From contig CALKFG010000013.1 of assembly GCA_938084575.1 (NCBI GenBank), forward strand, positions 1 through 42,756: a stretch of 42,756 nucleotides of DNA. Reading direction: 5' to 3'. Position 1 is the first letter of the stretch. Each line of letters starts with the position of its first letter. The notes under the pieces are model-generated. The model saw only the letters and a list, made by a program, of their open reading frames with translations. It did not search any database and was not told the origin of the DNA. Shown here piece after piece: positions 1 through 7,590 of the stretch. This DNA comes from an uncultured Hyphomonadaceae bacterium. GTDB lineage: Bacteria > Pseudomonadota > Alphaproteobacteria > Caulobacterales > Hyphomonadaceae. The position numbers were made by a program, and so were the translations under genes.

Positions 1-565
1 ATATGGACAATGATGATCGATTGAAAGACCTCGTCATCGACAACAAGATCTGATGTGAGGCAATCGAATGCATTCTGGAAGCTTCTCCAAGTGATGCCAG
101 TAGAGCTATTCTTCCGGTACGTATTTCGGTTCTTCGAAACAGAAATAAACCTAACACCGCACAGATAGGATCTGAACAGATTGGTTAGGATGGAATTGAT
201 TGCGACCTCAGTCAGATGTCGAGTGGCTTTATTTGGACGTGTGCTCGACCGCCTCAGCCAAGCTTCGTAGTAGATGGAAGTGAGGTATTCGATGAATGGG
301 TCTGATGAGATAAGATTGAATTGTATGTAGTTGTTGTTTTTGAATTTTTCTCTTGTCATTTTCTTCTTATGGTTATCAAGAGCCCGGCTAGAGGGGGCCT
401 AGCGCTGGTACATAAGACCGCCTCGAACAGGACAATTATTGTTTATAATCAATATGTTATGAGATTGGAATGTGGCATCACCCAGTCTTGGGGCGCAATT
501 ACCATTCTCATGTTATTATAGCATGATTATTTTAAAATATCAAGTTTTTTTATAAATACTTGTGC
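1..565. other. AT-rich end of an integrated element, no convincing gene
   Basis: This stretch is visibly richer in A and T than the rest of the window. No reading frame in it has both a plausible protein and a ribosome binding site. A frame open from the left edge stops at 51-53 and could be the last residues of a gene cut by the window edge (the last codons read LKDLVIDNKI), but 16 codons are too few to judge. A 66-codon frame at 321-521 looks like chance. A short inverted repeat, GCTAG/CTAGC, lies at 387-403, and CAAGT/ACTTG flanks a T-run at 541-562, just beyond the integrase stop, where it might help end that transcript. I see no copy of the tRNA-Val 3' end here, so the far attachment site is outside the window. 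Confidence 0.5.
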
Positions 566-1558
566 CTATTCAGCCTGAATTTCGGGCAAATGATGTACGG
601 TTAGGTGAGTATACCGGGATAACATTCTAAAATCACGATGTCCGCTAATGGATGCGACCTCAGCGATGTTCAGTCCTTTTTCAAACAGCCGCGATACCGC
701 TTCATGCCTCAGATCGTGAAAATGAAGGTCGGAGATCTTTGTCTTCTTCAGCAGACGCTGCCATGAGAGCCGAAATCCGTTGGCGGAAACATCAAACAGA
801 CAAGCTGCAACGAAATCATGCTCTAGGAGCGATTCTAAGGCCCGCTGGGCGCGTTCTGAGAGCGGGATGGTGCGCTCCCTGCCTGTCTTTGTAATAGGGA
901 CTCGGAGGCGCTTAAAATCGGTTGTGATGTGATCCCCTCGAATGCCTAAAATCTCGCCTCTGCGCATAGCGGTTTCGAGTGCAATTACGATTGCGGGACG
1001 AAGATAGTCGCTTCTCATTCCCTCAGCCCCTTTGAGGAGTTTTTCTTCCTCTTGTGGTCGCAGGCGGCGTTGTCTAGCCGGATTGGATTTAGGTTTTCGA
1101 AGGTTGGCGAGTGGATTGGTCTGGAGCGGGATTGCCCATTCGGAGATCGCAACCGCAAACATGTGCTGGAGAGGCGCGAGTTGGCGTTGAACTGTGCCTG
1201 GACTGACAACCTTAAGACGTTCATCCCTGTACTGAGCGAAGTCCGACGTTGTGAGCGATGATAAAGACTTCTTTGAGAGCGAATGGGTCAGGAAAGCCTC
1301 AAGCACCCAGCGTTCGGGGTCATTTGAGCGCTTTATGGGAGTGATCTCGTCTTTATAACGACGCACTAGGTCGCCGAGTGTTTTCGTATCCAGGACTCTT
1401 GGATCAACTTGGAGCGCTCTTCTGTCTATCTCGACATCCGTCGCTCTTGCCCAGATCAAAGCATCCGCTTTCGTATTGAAGCTTTTGGTTAGCGTGGGTG
1501 CGCCTTGTCTCCGGATCTGGACTTGCCATTTTTTCCCACGTTTACGAACGTTTGCCAC
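566..1558 (-). CDS. Tyrosine recombinase / phage-type integrase
   Basis: A 330-residue site-specific recombinase of the phage integrase family. The N-terminal 60 residues, beginning MANVRKRGKKW, resemble the arm-binding domain of island integrases. A core-binding SAM-like domain follows at about 60-160. The catalytic domain runs from about 165 to the end and carries the expected residues: Arg in TAMRRGEILGI, Lys in ITKTGRERTI, the HDLRH box, SGHRD, and the nucleophile Tyr in LSRYTHL. It appears intact. The start codon lies 103 bases from the 3' end of tRNA-Val(GAC), and the gene is transcribed away from the tRNA, the usual arrangement when an integrase has inserted its element into a tRNA 3' end. 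The gene is less GC-rich than the core genes to its right, consistent with recent transfer. The cargo of the element lies left of the window. Confidence 0.93.
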   Translation of the reverse strand: MANVRKRGKKWQVQIRRQGAPTLTKSFNTKADALIWARATDVEIDRRALQVDPRVLDTKTLGDLVRRYKDEITPIKRSNDPERWVLEAFLTHSLSKKSLSSLTTSDFAQYRDERLKVVSPGTVQRQLAPLQHMFAVAISEWAIPLQTNPLANLRKPKSNPARQRRLRPQEEEKLLKGAEGMRSDYLRPAIVIALETAMRRGEILGIRGDHITTDFKRLRVPITKTGRERTIPLSERAQRALESLLEHDFVAACLFDVSANGFRLSWQRLLKKTKISDLHFHDLRHEAVSRLFEKGLNIAEVASISGHRDFRMLSRYTHLTVHHLPEIQAE

Positions 1559-1661
1559 GTCAAAATCTCCGTCGTTGTGACCACAGTGTGGCAGACGGAA
1601 AAGTCGGGAAATTAACAGAATTCTTAAGGCCAGTAAGCCACTGAATTCATTTGAAGAAAAA

Positions 1662-1736
1662 TGGTGGTCGATACAAGGTTCGAACTTGTGACCCCTGCAA
1701 TGTCAATGCAGTGCTCTACCGCTGAGCTAATCGACC
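1662..1736 (-). tRNA. tRNA-Val (anticodon GAC)
   Basis: The minus strand folds into a complete cloverleaf of 75 bases including an encoded CCA end. The acceptor stem GGTCGAT pairs with ATCGACC. The D arm is GCTC/GAGC, the anticodon arm CTGCA/TGCAG encloses loop TTGACAT with anticodon GAC, and the T arm is ACAAG/CTTGT with loop TTCGAAC. GAC reads valine codons GUC and GUU. Its 3' end faces the integrase at 566-1558, so the gene is the likely attachment site of that element. The tRNA is complete, as expected when the inserting element restores the 3' end. Confidence 0.95.
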
Positions 1737-1800
1737 GATCCAAAGAGGCGTCGTCATCCGATTTTGATGCGTCCGAGTCAAGCCTGTTCCGACAGCAGCC

Positions 1801-2160
1801 TCAGGCCGCCATAACCCGCTCCACTTCGTCTACCAGTTCGCGCAGATGGAAGGGCTTTGACAGGACTTTCGCGCCTGCCGGGGTTGGCGTGGAGCCGGAA
1901 AGCGCCACGGCAGCGAATCCGGTGATGAACACAATCTTCATAGCGGGGTCGAGCTCTGCGCCGCGCCGGGCCAGTTCGATCCCGTCAATGCCAGGCATGA
2001 CAATATCCGTAAGAAGCAGGTCAAACACTTCCCGTTCGAGCGCCTCCAGAGCGCCTTCACCGTCTTCGAAATCCTGTACCTCATGGCCGGCGCGTTTCAG
2101 GGAGGCGGCCAGAAAGGTCCGCATCGCGTCATCATCTTCGGCCAGAAGGATTTTGGTCAT
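1801..2160 (-). CDS. cpdR: Single-domain response regulator CpdR
   Basis: A stand-alone receiver domain of 119 residues. In Caulobacter, unphosphorylated CpdR brings ClpXP to the cell pole and primes it to degrade cell-cycle substrates; phosphorylation through the CckA-ChpT relay turns this off. Visible features are the acidic pocket in LLAEDDDAMR, the phosphorylatable Asp52 in LLLTDIVMPGIDG, the ITGFAAVAL stretch typical of CpdR, and the conserved Lys in KVLSKPFHLREL. No output domain follows. I chose the ATG at 2160 because it places MTKILLAEDD at the N-terminus, as in known CpdR, and is preceded by GGGTGAG; an in-frame start ten codons upstream at 2190 is less likely. It is divergent from the amidohydrolase gene, with about 110 bases between. 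Confidence 0.9.
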   Translation of the reverse strand: MTKILLAEDDDAMRTFLAASLKRAGHEVQDFEDGEGALEALEREVFDLLLTDIVMPGIDGIELARRGAELDPAMKIVFITGFAAVALSGSTPTPAGAKVLSKPFHLRELVDEVERVMAA

Positions 2161-2270
2161 GAGGCTCACCCTTGATTGAAGTTTCGCCATATAGGCCCAA
2201 TTTGGGTAAATCGGGAGTGAACGCGACTGGGACTCTTGACCCGTGATGCAATTAAAGAGCCTTATCGGCT

Positions 2271-3155
2271 ATGGATTCGTCTTCAGAAGCTGTTCACGGG
2301 CCTTCCGCCGCCGCTACCGGACCTGCCTTTCGGCTGTTCAGGCCGGGCAGGGTGCGGGCACCGCTTATCCTGGCATCGCCGCATAGCGGCGCCTATTACC
2401 CCGAGGCTTTCCAGGCTCTCTTGCAGGTGCCACTGGCGGATGTTCGCAGAACCGAAGATGCCTTTGTCGATGAATTGTTTGCGGCGGCCCAGCTGTGCGG
2501 GGCGGTTCAGCTCAACGCCGTTTTCGGTCGTTGCTATGTCGACCTGAACCGGGATGCTGGCGAGCTGGATCCCGACATGTTTGTCCCGGGCGGCAGCCTG
2601 GCTGTCGGGGTACCCAGTGCCCGTGTCCGGGCTGGGCTGGGCTGTCTGCCCCGGATCGCAGCGAGTGGTCGGCCCCTTTATCGTCAGAAGCTGAGCTGGG
2701 AGGAGGCTGAGCACCGCCTGACGGATGTTTACGCCGGGTATCATGGTCAGTTGCAGGCGGAGATGGCTACACTTTTTGAAGACTGGGCTGAGGTTTTCCT
2801 GATTGATTGCCATTCAATGCCGTCCACTCAGCCGGGCCGTCCGGCCTTGCCCGATATTGTTCTGGGGGACCGGTTCGGGTCGAGTTGTGATGGTCAGCTG
2901 ACCAGCCTGGTCGAGCGGACCTTGCGCCGCTTAGGCTACAGCGTGGTCCGCAACTCTCCCTATGCGGGCGGCTACACCACCCGGCGATATGGTCGACCGC
3001 GGCGGGGGGCGCATGTGCTTCAGATTGAAGTGAACCGGTCCCTCTACATGCATGAAGCCGATGTGACGCCCAGTGCCAATTTCCCGCGGATCCAGTCCGA
3101 CATGACCAAGCTGATCGAAGAATTGATCATCTTCTCGGAACGGAAAAATGCCTAA
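2271..3155 (+). CDS. N-formylglutamate amidohydrolase family protein
   Basis: A 294-residue member of the N-formylglutamate amidohydrolase (HutG/FGase-like) family, which hydrolyses N-formyl-L-glutamate to formate and glutamate at the end of one histidine-degradation route. Supporting segments are LILASPHSGAYYP near residue 35 (probable metal-binding His), RRTEDAFVDELF, CYVDLNRDAGELDPDMF, the LIDCHSMP motif and the C-terminal LQIEVNRSLYM. No other hut genes are nearby, and the same gene sits beside cpdR in other alphaproteobacteria, so a housekeeping role rather than histidine catabolism is possible. No clear Shine-Dalgarno sequence precedes the ATG at 2271, and no better in-frame start is visible. 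Confidence 0.85.
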   Translation: MDSSSEAVHGPSAAATGPAFRLFRPGRVRAPLILASPHSGAYYPEAFQALLQVPLADVRRTEDAFVDELFAAAQLCGAVQLNAVFGRCYVDLNRDAGELDPDMFVPGGSLAVGVPSARVRAGLGCLPRIAASGRPLYRQKLSWEEAEHRLTDVYAGYHGQLQAEMATLFEDWAEVFLIDCHSMPSTQPGRPALPDIVLGDRFGSSCDGQLTSLVERTLRRLGYSVVRNSPYAGGYTTRRYGRPRRGAHVLQIEVNRSLYMHEADVTPSANFPRIQSDMTKLIEELIIFSERKNA

Positions 3156-3182
3156 AAAAAACCGCGTCCGAAGACGCGGTTT
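3154..3182 (-). terminator. Rho-independent terminator, strong on the minus strand
   Basis: A ten-base-pair stem (3159-3168 with 3173-3182) encloses four bases. Read on the minus strand, the loop is TTCG closed by C and G, the extra-stable tetraloop, and the stem runs into eight consecutive T residues. Read on the plus strand, the loop is CGAA and only TTTGT follows, so it is a weaker terminator for the amidohydrolase gene that stops at 3155. The asymmetry says it mainly serves a minus-strand transcript coming from the right. Confidence 0.8.
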
Positions 3183-3260
3183 GTCAGGTAAGGGAGGAAA
3201 CGCCATGAGGCGTTGCACCTGAGTGCAGTTCGTTCATGCGCTTATGGGGATGAAAGGCAA
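3154..3260 (-). ncRNA. Candidate small RNA with an anti-Shine-Dalgarno stretch
   Basis: No protein gene on the minus strand accounts for the strong minus-strand terminator at 3154-3182. Just upstream on that strand lie two perfect short hairpins, TGCAC/GTGCA (3214-3227) and AACGCC/GGCGTT (3199-3214), which share base 3214. An apparently unpaired TTTCCTCCCTT (3190-3200) follows, complementary to a Shine-Dalgarno sequence, and then the UUCG terminator hairpin. This order of hairpin, C/U-rich single strand and terminator is that of many trans-acting bacterial small RNAs. The 5' end is not defined: a weak promoter-like pair (TTGCCT at 3255-3260, ATGAAC at 3232-3237, 17 bases apart) is visible, but its predicted start would cut the first hairpin, and the transcript could begin as far right as about 3440. 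I do not recognise it as 6S, SRP, RNase P or tmRNA. Confidence 0.4.
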
Positions 3261-3459
3261 GCGGCGCAGACCGGTGGGTTGACGGAGGGGCTCTTCCGCT
3301 TGGTAGTTGGGCAGGATTGAGGCGGTCCTGCCCGTTTCCGGTCAGTCTCACGGGTGCGACCACAGGGTTTGGCCCCGGCGGCACGGCTCTTGCTGAGTGG
3401 GCCAGGGGCATCTCGTTTTGAGACGCTCAGGACCACTGCCCGAGACGGAGAGTTGAACC
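3261..3459. other. Hairpin-rich intergenic region before the XRE gene
   Basis: About 200 bases with no convincing protein. It holds a strong hairpin, GGGCAGGA/TCCTGCCC (3309-3316 with 3326-3333, nine-base loop), a smaller one, TCTC/GAGA (3411-3414 with 3420-3423), and further complementary GC-rich blocks. It may be a leader for the XRE gene on the plus strand, or the 5' part of a longer minus-strand RNA ending at 3154. The sequence alone does not decide. Confidence 0.35.
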
Positions 3460-3858
3460 ATGCCAGACGACACCGATCTTCATGTCGGGAGGAAATTACG
3501 CCGACGCCGGCGTCTGCTCAGCATGACCCAGCAGGATCTCGCCACTAAAGTCGGTGTCCGGTTTCAGCAAATTCAGAAATATGAATGCGGGGCCAATCGT
3601 GTGACCGCGTCTCGGCTGTTCGCCCTCTCCAGGGCACTCCACGTATCGGTACAGTATTTCTTTGACGGGCTTCTCGCCGACGATCAGGTTCACCGGGCCG
3701 CAAATGATGCCGACCAGATGGACGGAGATGTAATGGCTCAGAAAGAGACCGTGGACCTCGTGCGGGCCTATTACCGGCTCAGCGAACAGCCAAGGCGGCG
3801 TCTTCTGGACCTGGCCAAGGCGCTTGAAGACGGTTCGCGCAAGTCCGGCGTGGCTTGA
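3460..3858 (+). CDS. XRE-family helix-turn-helix transcriptional regulator
   Basis: A 132-residue protein with a Cro/C1-type helix-turn-helix at about residues 8-65. The segment reads VGRKLRRRRRLLSMTQQDLA then VGVRFQQIQKYECGANRV, in which QQIQKYE is the typical recognition-helix signature. This short form, with an acidic linker and a C-terminal helix (VRAYYRLSEQPRRRLLDLAKAL), is widespread in alphaproteobacteria. The target is unknown. GGAGAG precedes the ATG. The next gene starts 32 bases downstream, so the two may be co-transcribed. Confidence 0.87.
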   Translation: MPDDTDLHVGRKLRRRRRLLSMTQQDLATKVGVRFQQIQKYECGANRVTASRLFALSRALHVSVQYFFDGLLADDQVHRAANDADQMDGDVMAQKETVDLVRAYYRLSEQPRRRLLDLAKALEDGSRKSGVA

Positions 3859-3890
3859 CCGACTGAGCCGCCTGTCGCACATCGGCAGAC

Positions 3891-4691
3891 ATGCATGATG
3901 TTCTGGATTTCGACGCCGTTTCGATCGCGACAGCCCTGGCGGACGCCGCCAGAACGGCAACCTTGCAGTATTTTCAATCAGGTGCGCCGGCAGACAATAA
4001 AGCCGATCAGGGTTTCGACCCGGTCACCGAGGCGGATCGTGCCGCTGAGCGTGCGATGCGAGGTGTCCTGTCTGAGCTGCGGCCCGGCGATGGCATTATC
4101 GGTGAGGAATATGGCGCTTTGGCAGGGCAGTCGGGCTGGACATGGTATCTCGACCCGGTTGACGGGACGCGGGCCTTTGTGGCCGGCCTGCCTGTCTGGA
4201 CGACCCTGATCGGTCTGGTCGATGCTACAGGCGATGCGGTGATGGGCCTGATCGACCAGCCGGTTCTTGATCAACGCTATATTGGCTGGCCCGGCGGGGC
4301 CTGCCTGATGGAGGCTGGACGCAAAAGCCCCCTGAGCGTCTCGAACTGTCAGGATCTGCGTCAGGCGACCATTTCAACCACGGATCCTTTTCTGCTCAGC
4401 CCGTCCGAGCAGGGCGCCTGGACCCATTTGCGGCATACAGCCCGCATCACACGATATGGCCTCGATGGGTTCGCTTATGCGCGGCTCGCCGCAGGGACGA
4501 TTGATCTGGTGGCTGAAGCCGGATTGCAGCCCTATGATATGGCGGCTCTGATCCCTGTCATTCGGGGGGCAGGTGGCCTTGCTTGCGACTGGCATGGCCG
4601 GCCGGCAAGATTGGGGGGGCAATTGGTCTGTTCCGCAAGCCCCGACCTGCTTGAGCAGGCGCTGATCTCGCTTCGACGGGCCGCAAACTGA
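3891..4691 (+). CDS. hisN: Inositol-monophosphatase-family phosphatase, probably histidinol-phosphatase HisN
   Basis: A 266-residue magnesium-dependent phosphatase of the inositol monophosphatase superfamily. Metal-binding motifs are all present: DPVTEADRAAE near residue 45, GEEYG near 72, the central WYLDPVDGTRAF near 85-96, and the C-terminal LQPYDMAALIPVIRGAGG with its conserved Asp. In alphaproteobacteria members of this size and motif set usually serve as HisN, removing phosphate from L-histidinol phosphate in histidine synthesis. The alternatives are inositol-1-phosphatase or CysQ-type activity, which motifs alone do not exclude. It lies between the XRE gene and glnD in the same direction. 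Confidence 0.75.
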   Translation: MHDVLDFDAVSIATALADAARTATLQYFQSGAPADNKADQGFDPVTEADRAAERAMRGVLSELRPGDGIIGEEYGALAGQSGWTWYLDPVDGTRAFVAGLPVWTTLIGLVDATGDAVMGLIDQPVLDQRYIGWPGGACLMEAGRKSPLSVSNCQDLRQATISTTDPFLLSPSEQGAWTHLRHTARITRYGLDGFAYARLAAGTIDLVAEAGLQPYDMAALIPVIRGAGGLACDWHGRPARLGGQLVCSASPDLLEQALISLRRAAN

Positions 4692-4740
4692 GATTCTGCG
4701 AGCTAGCCATATCCTCTGAATCCAGGTTAGTGAGAGCAGG

Positions 4741-7569
4741 ATGACACAGACCACACCCTCCCCCCGCACCCAGCAAAACTTGCCCAGGCGGCGTCCCCGC
4801 GCCTGGCGGATCGAAGACATCGTCGAGCCGCGGTCCCTGCGCGTCAAGCTGACGGCTGCGGTCACATCCCATGGTGGCGATATTCAGGCGGCACGGGCCC
4901 AGATTGTTGACCTGTTGCACGGGTCGCTTTTCCGGGGACGCATGATCGCGCAGGAGCGCCTTCAGCAAGGGGCCGACGGGCTGGATTCGGCCAGGCTGCT
5001 TAGTGCCGTGCAGGATGAGGTGCTCCACGCACTTTACGATTATATTACCACGCACGTATTCCGGGCCCGTAATCCAACCGAAGGCGAGCGGCTTTCGGTT
5101 TTTGCAACCGGGGGCTATGGGCGGGGTGTTCTGGCTCCGTCTTCGGACGTCGATCTGCTGTTTATCCGACCTTATAAGGCCAGCGCACACGCCGAAAGTG
5201 TGATCGAATATATGCTTTACGTCCTCTGGGATATGGGGCTCAAAGTCGGGCATGCCTTCCGAACTCCCCAGGAATGCGTCCGTCTGGCCCGCGAGGATGT
5301 GACCATCAAGACCAGCCTGCTGGATGCGCGGTTTTTATTCGGTGATCCGGATCTCGCAGCGGAAACCGCGTCGCTGTTTCTGGAGCGGGCCGTTGTGGGG
5401 GAAGATGCCCGTTTTATCGCCGATAAGCTTGAAGAGCGCGACAAGCGCCATGAGCGTCAGGGCGATGTCCGGTATGTTGTTGAGCCGAATATTAAGGAAG
5501 GAAAAGGCGGACTTCGGGACCTCCAGACCCTGTTTTGGATTGTCAAACACATGCACCCGACTGGAACCAATTCCCTCGAAGATGTGATGCGCACGGATGT
5601 GTTCACAGACCATGAGAATGCAGTTTTTATGCGTGCGGCACGGTTCCTCTGGACGGTCCGTTGTCATCTTCATTTTCTGACCGGGCGTCCGGATGAGCGC
5701 CTGAGTTTTGATCTCCAGCCAGAGCTTGCGGAACGGCTTGGCTACCGTGATCGGCGTCAGCAGCGTGGCGTGGAAAGATTCATGAAGCGCTATTTCCTGG
5801 CTGCGAAAGACGTGGGAAGTCTGACCCGCATTCTCGCGGCGAAGCTGGAGGCTGCCCAGAAGGCGAAGCCTGAAGGTTGGCGGCGCTTCCTGCCTCACAA
5901 TCAATCCCAGCCACTTGAAGACGGTCCATTCGCGCTCACCGCCGGGCGGGTTTCCGTTGGCGACCAAAGTACGTTTCTTGCGCAGCCGGAAAATCTTCTC
6001 GCCCTGTTTAAGGTCGCAGACGGCGTACGGCGCGACATTCATCCCAATGCCATGTCACTGGTGACACGTAATGTCAGAATGATTGACTCAGAGGCGCGGA
6101 GCGCGCCCCCTTTGCGCGCGCTTTTCTTTGATATTCTTCTGCGTGGTAAAGACCCGGGACAGGCCCTGGACCGGATGAACGAGACCGGAGTGCTGGGCCG
6201 TTTCCTGCCGGAATTCGGCGGTATCGTCGCCCAAACCCAGTTCAACATGTACCATTCTTACACGGTCGACGAGCACACCTTGCGGGCCGTCAAGCATATG
6301 GCCGCGATGGAACGGGGCGAAGCTGGATTCGAGCTGGCTGGACGGCTGTTCCAGCATGTCCAGAACAGGCGGGCACTGTATCTGGCCATGCTGCTGCATG
6401 ACACCGGAAAGGGGCTGGGCGATCAGCAGATTGAGGGCATGAAGACCGCCCGCAGAGCCTGCAAACGCCTGGGCGTGGACGCCACCGAGACCGACCTTGT
6501 CGCCTGGCTGGTCGGCAACCATCTGGAGATGAGTGAAACAGCACAGAAGCGCGATATTTCAGATCCACGTACAATTACCCGGTTTGCCGAACTGGTTGGT
6601 GATCTCGAGCGCATGCGTCTGCTCTACATTCTGACGATTGCAGATATTCGGGCGGTTGGGCCGAATGTCTGGAACACGTGGAAGGGGCAGCTTCTGGCGG
6701 ATCTGTATCACAATACCGAGGCCGTTCTTCGCGGCGGCCGGACGGATCAGCAAACGGTTGCTAATGAACTGAATGCCCGTGCCTGCGAAAATCGTGAAGC
6801 CGTGGCGTCCGAGGTCAGTGCCCTGCCGCCGCTTCTTCTGGAAATGGAGGATCCCTATTGGACAGGATTCGACCAATCCACCTTGCTGGCGCATGTGGCC
6901 TTGTTGTCGGGCAATGACCCCGTTGTTGTGAACGTCTCCAGCCGGACCGGCAGTGGCGGTACGGAAGTCTTCGTATCAGGACCGGATCGCAGGGGGCTGT
7001 TTGCGCGCCTCGCGGGTGCGATTGTGGCCCGTGGGGCGAATATTGTTTCGGCCCAGGTCTTTACCGCCAGATCAGGCTGGATCGTCGACGTGTTCGTATT
7101 GCAGGATGAGAAGGGTGCCGCATTTGCGCATGATGATCCGTCCCGTTTGACCCGCCTTGAACAGGCGGTGCGACAAGCGCTCGAGACGGATGAGGCGATT
7201 TCCGTCCCGAAGATGCGGCCCAATCCACGCCAGGCTGCTTTCCTTGTCGAGCCCTCTGTCGCCTTCCTTGAGGACGTGTCGGCGGCCAGCACGGTGATTG
7301 ATGTTGCTGGCCGGGACCGGCCTGGGCTTCTGGCGGATATTGCCGGCGTCCTGAGCGAGGCGGGTGTCAGCATCGTCTCCGCGCATGTCGGGTCGTATGG
7401 GGAGCGGGTGTTCGATGCCTTCTATGTCACTCTGCCCGACGGGTTCACGGATGCCATGAAATTGTCTTTAAAGGCTCAACTGCTTGCCGCCTTGGGTCGG
7501 CAGGAACCCGATGCACCGTCAACGCCCGCTCGAAAATTGAAACGCGCCAGTGCGGCCGACAGCTTCTGA
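4741..7569 (+). CDS. glnD: PII uridylyltransferase / uridylyl-removing enzyme GlnD
   Basis: A 942-residue bifunctional nitrogen sensor that uridylylates PII proteins when glutamine is low and removes UMP when it is high. The nucleotidyltransferase motif GGYGRGVLAPSSDVDLLF begins near residue 124, with the catalytic Asp pair at 136 and 138. The GlnD-specific segment VEPNIKEGKGGLRDLQ follows. The HD domain centres on LHDTGKG near 550 and carries the UMP-removing activity. Two C-terminal ACT domains, the glutamine sensors, begin near 745 (GPDRRGLFARLAGAI) and 853 (AGRDRPGLLADIAGVL). Length and domain order are standard. GAGAGCAGG precedes the ATG. murJ follows after 21 bases, a neighbour pairing common in alphaproteobacteria. 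Confidence 0.97.
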   Translation: MTQTTPSPRTQQNLPRRRPRAWRIEDIVEPRSLRVKLTAAVTSHGGDIQAARAQIVDLLHGSLFRGRMIAQERLQQGADGLDSARLLSAVQDEVLHALYDYITTHVFRARNPTEGERLSVFATGGYGRGVLAPSSDVDLLFIRPYKASAHAESVIEYMLYVLWDMGLKVGHAFRTPQECVRLAREDVTIKTSLLDARFLFGDPDLAAETASLFLERAVVGEDARFIADKLEERDKRHERQGDVRYVVEPNIKEGKGGLRDLQTLFWIVKHMHPTGTNSLEDVMRTDVFTDHENAVFMRAARFLWTVRCHLHFLTGRPDERLSFDLQPELAERLGYRDRRQQRGVERFMKRYFLAAKDVGSLTRILAAKLEAAQKAKPEGWRRFLPHNQSQPLEDGPFALTAGRVSVGDQSTFLAQPENLLALFKVADGVRRDIHPNAMSLVTRNVRMIDSEARSAPPLRALFFDILLRGKDPGQALDRMNETGVLGRFLPEFGGIVAQTQFNMYHSYTVDEHTLRAVKHMAAMERGEAGFELAGRLFQHVQNRRALYLAMLLHDTGKGLGDQQIEGMKTARRACKRLGVDATETDLVAWLVGNHLEMSETAQKRDISDPRTITRFAELVGDLERMRLLYILTIADIRAVGPNVWNTWKGQLLADLYHNTEAVLRGGRTDQQTVANELNARACENREAVASEVSALPPLLLEMEDPYWTGFDQSTLLAHVALLSGNDPVVVNVSSRTGSGGTEVFVSGPDRRGLFARLAGAIVARGANIVSAQVFTARSGWIVDVFVLQDEKGAAFAHDDPSRLTRLEQAVRQALETDEAISVPKMRPNPRQAAFLVEPSVAFLEDVSAASTVIDVAGRDRPGLLADIAGVLSEAGVSIVSAHVGSYGERVFDAFYVTLPDGFTDAMKLSLKAQLLAALGRQEPDAPSTPARKLKRASAADSF

Positions 7570-7590
7570 TACCAAGGACAGTGCGCCCCT

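Noticed and set aside
436-465. AT-rich dyad that recalls a dif site
   Set aside because: It lacks the paired XerC and XerD half-sites at the right spacing, and a foreign element is an unlikely place for dif.
321-521. Open frame of 66 codons in the AT-rich element end
   Set aside because: No ribosome binding site, no recognisable domain, odd composition; length expected by chance.
3154-3459. 6S RNA, SRP RNA, RNase P RNA or tmRNA in the amidohydrolase/XRE gap
   Set aside because: Their conserved core sequences are not visible on either strand, so only an unassigned small RNA is proposed.
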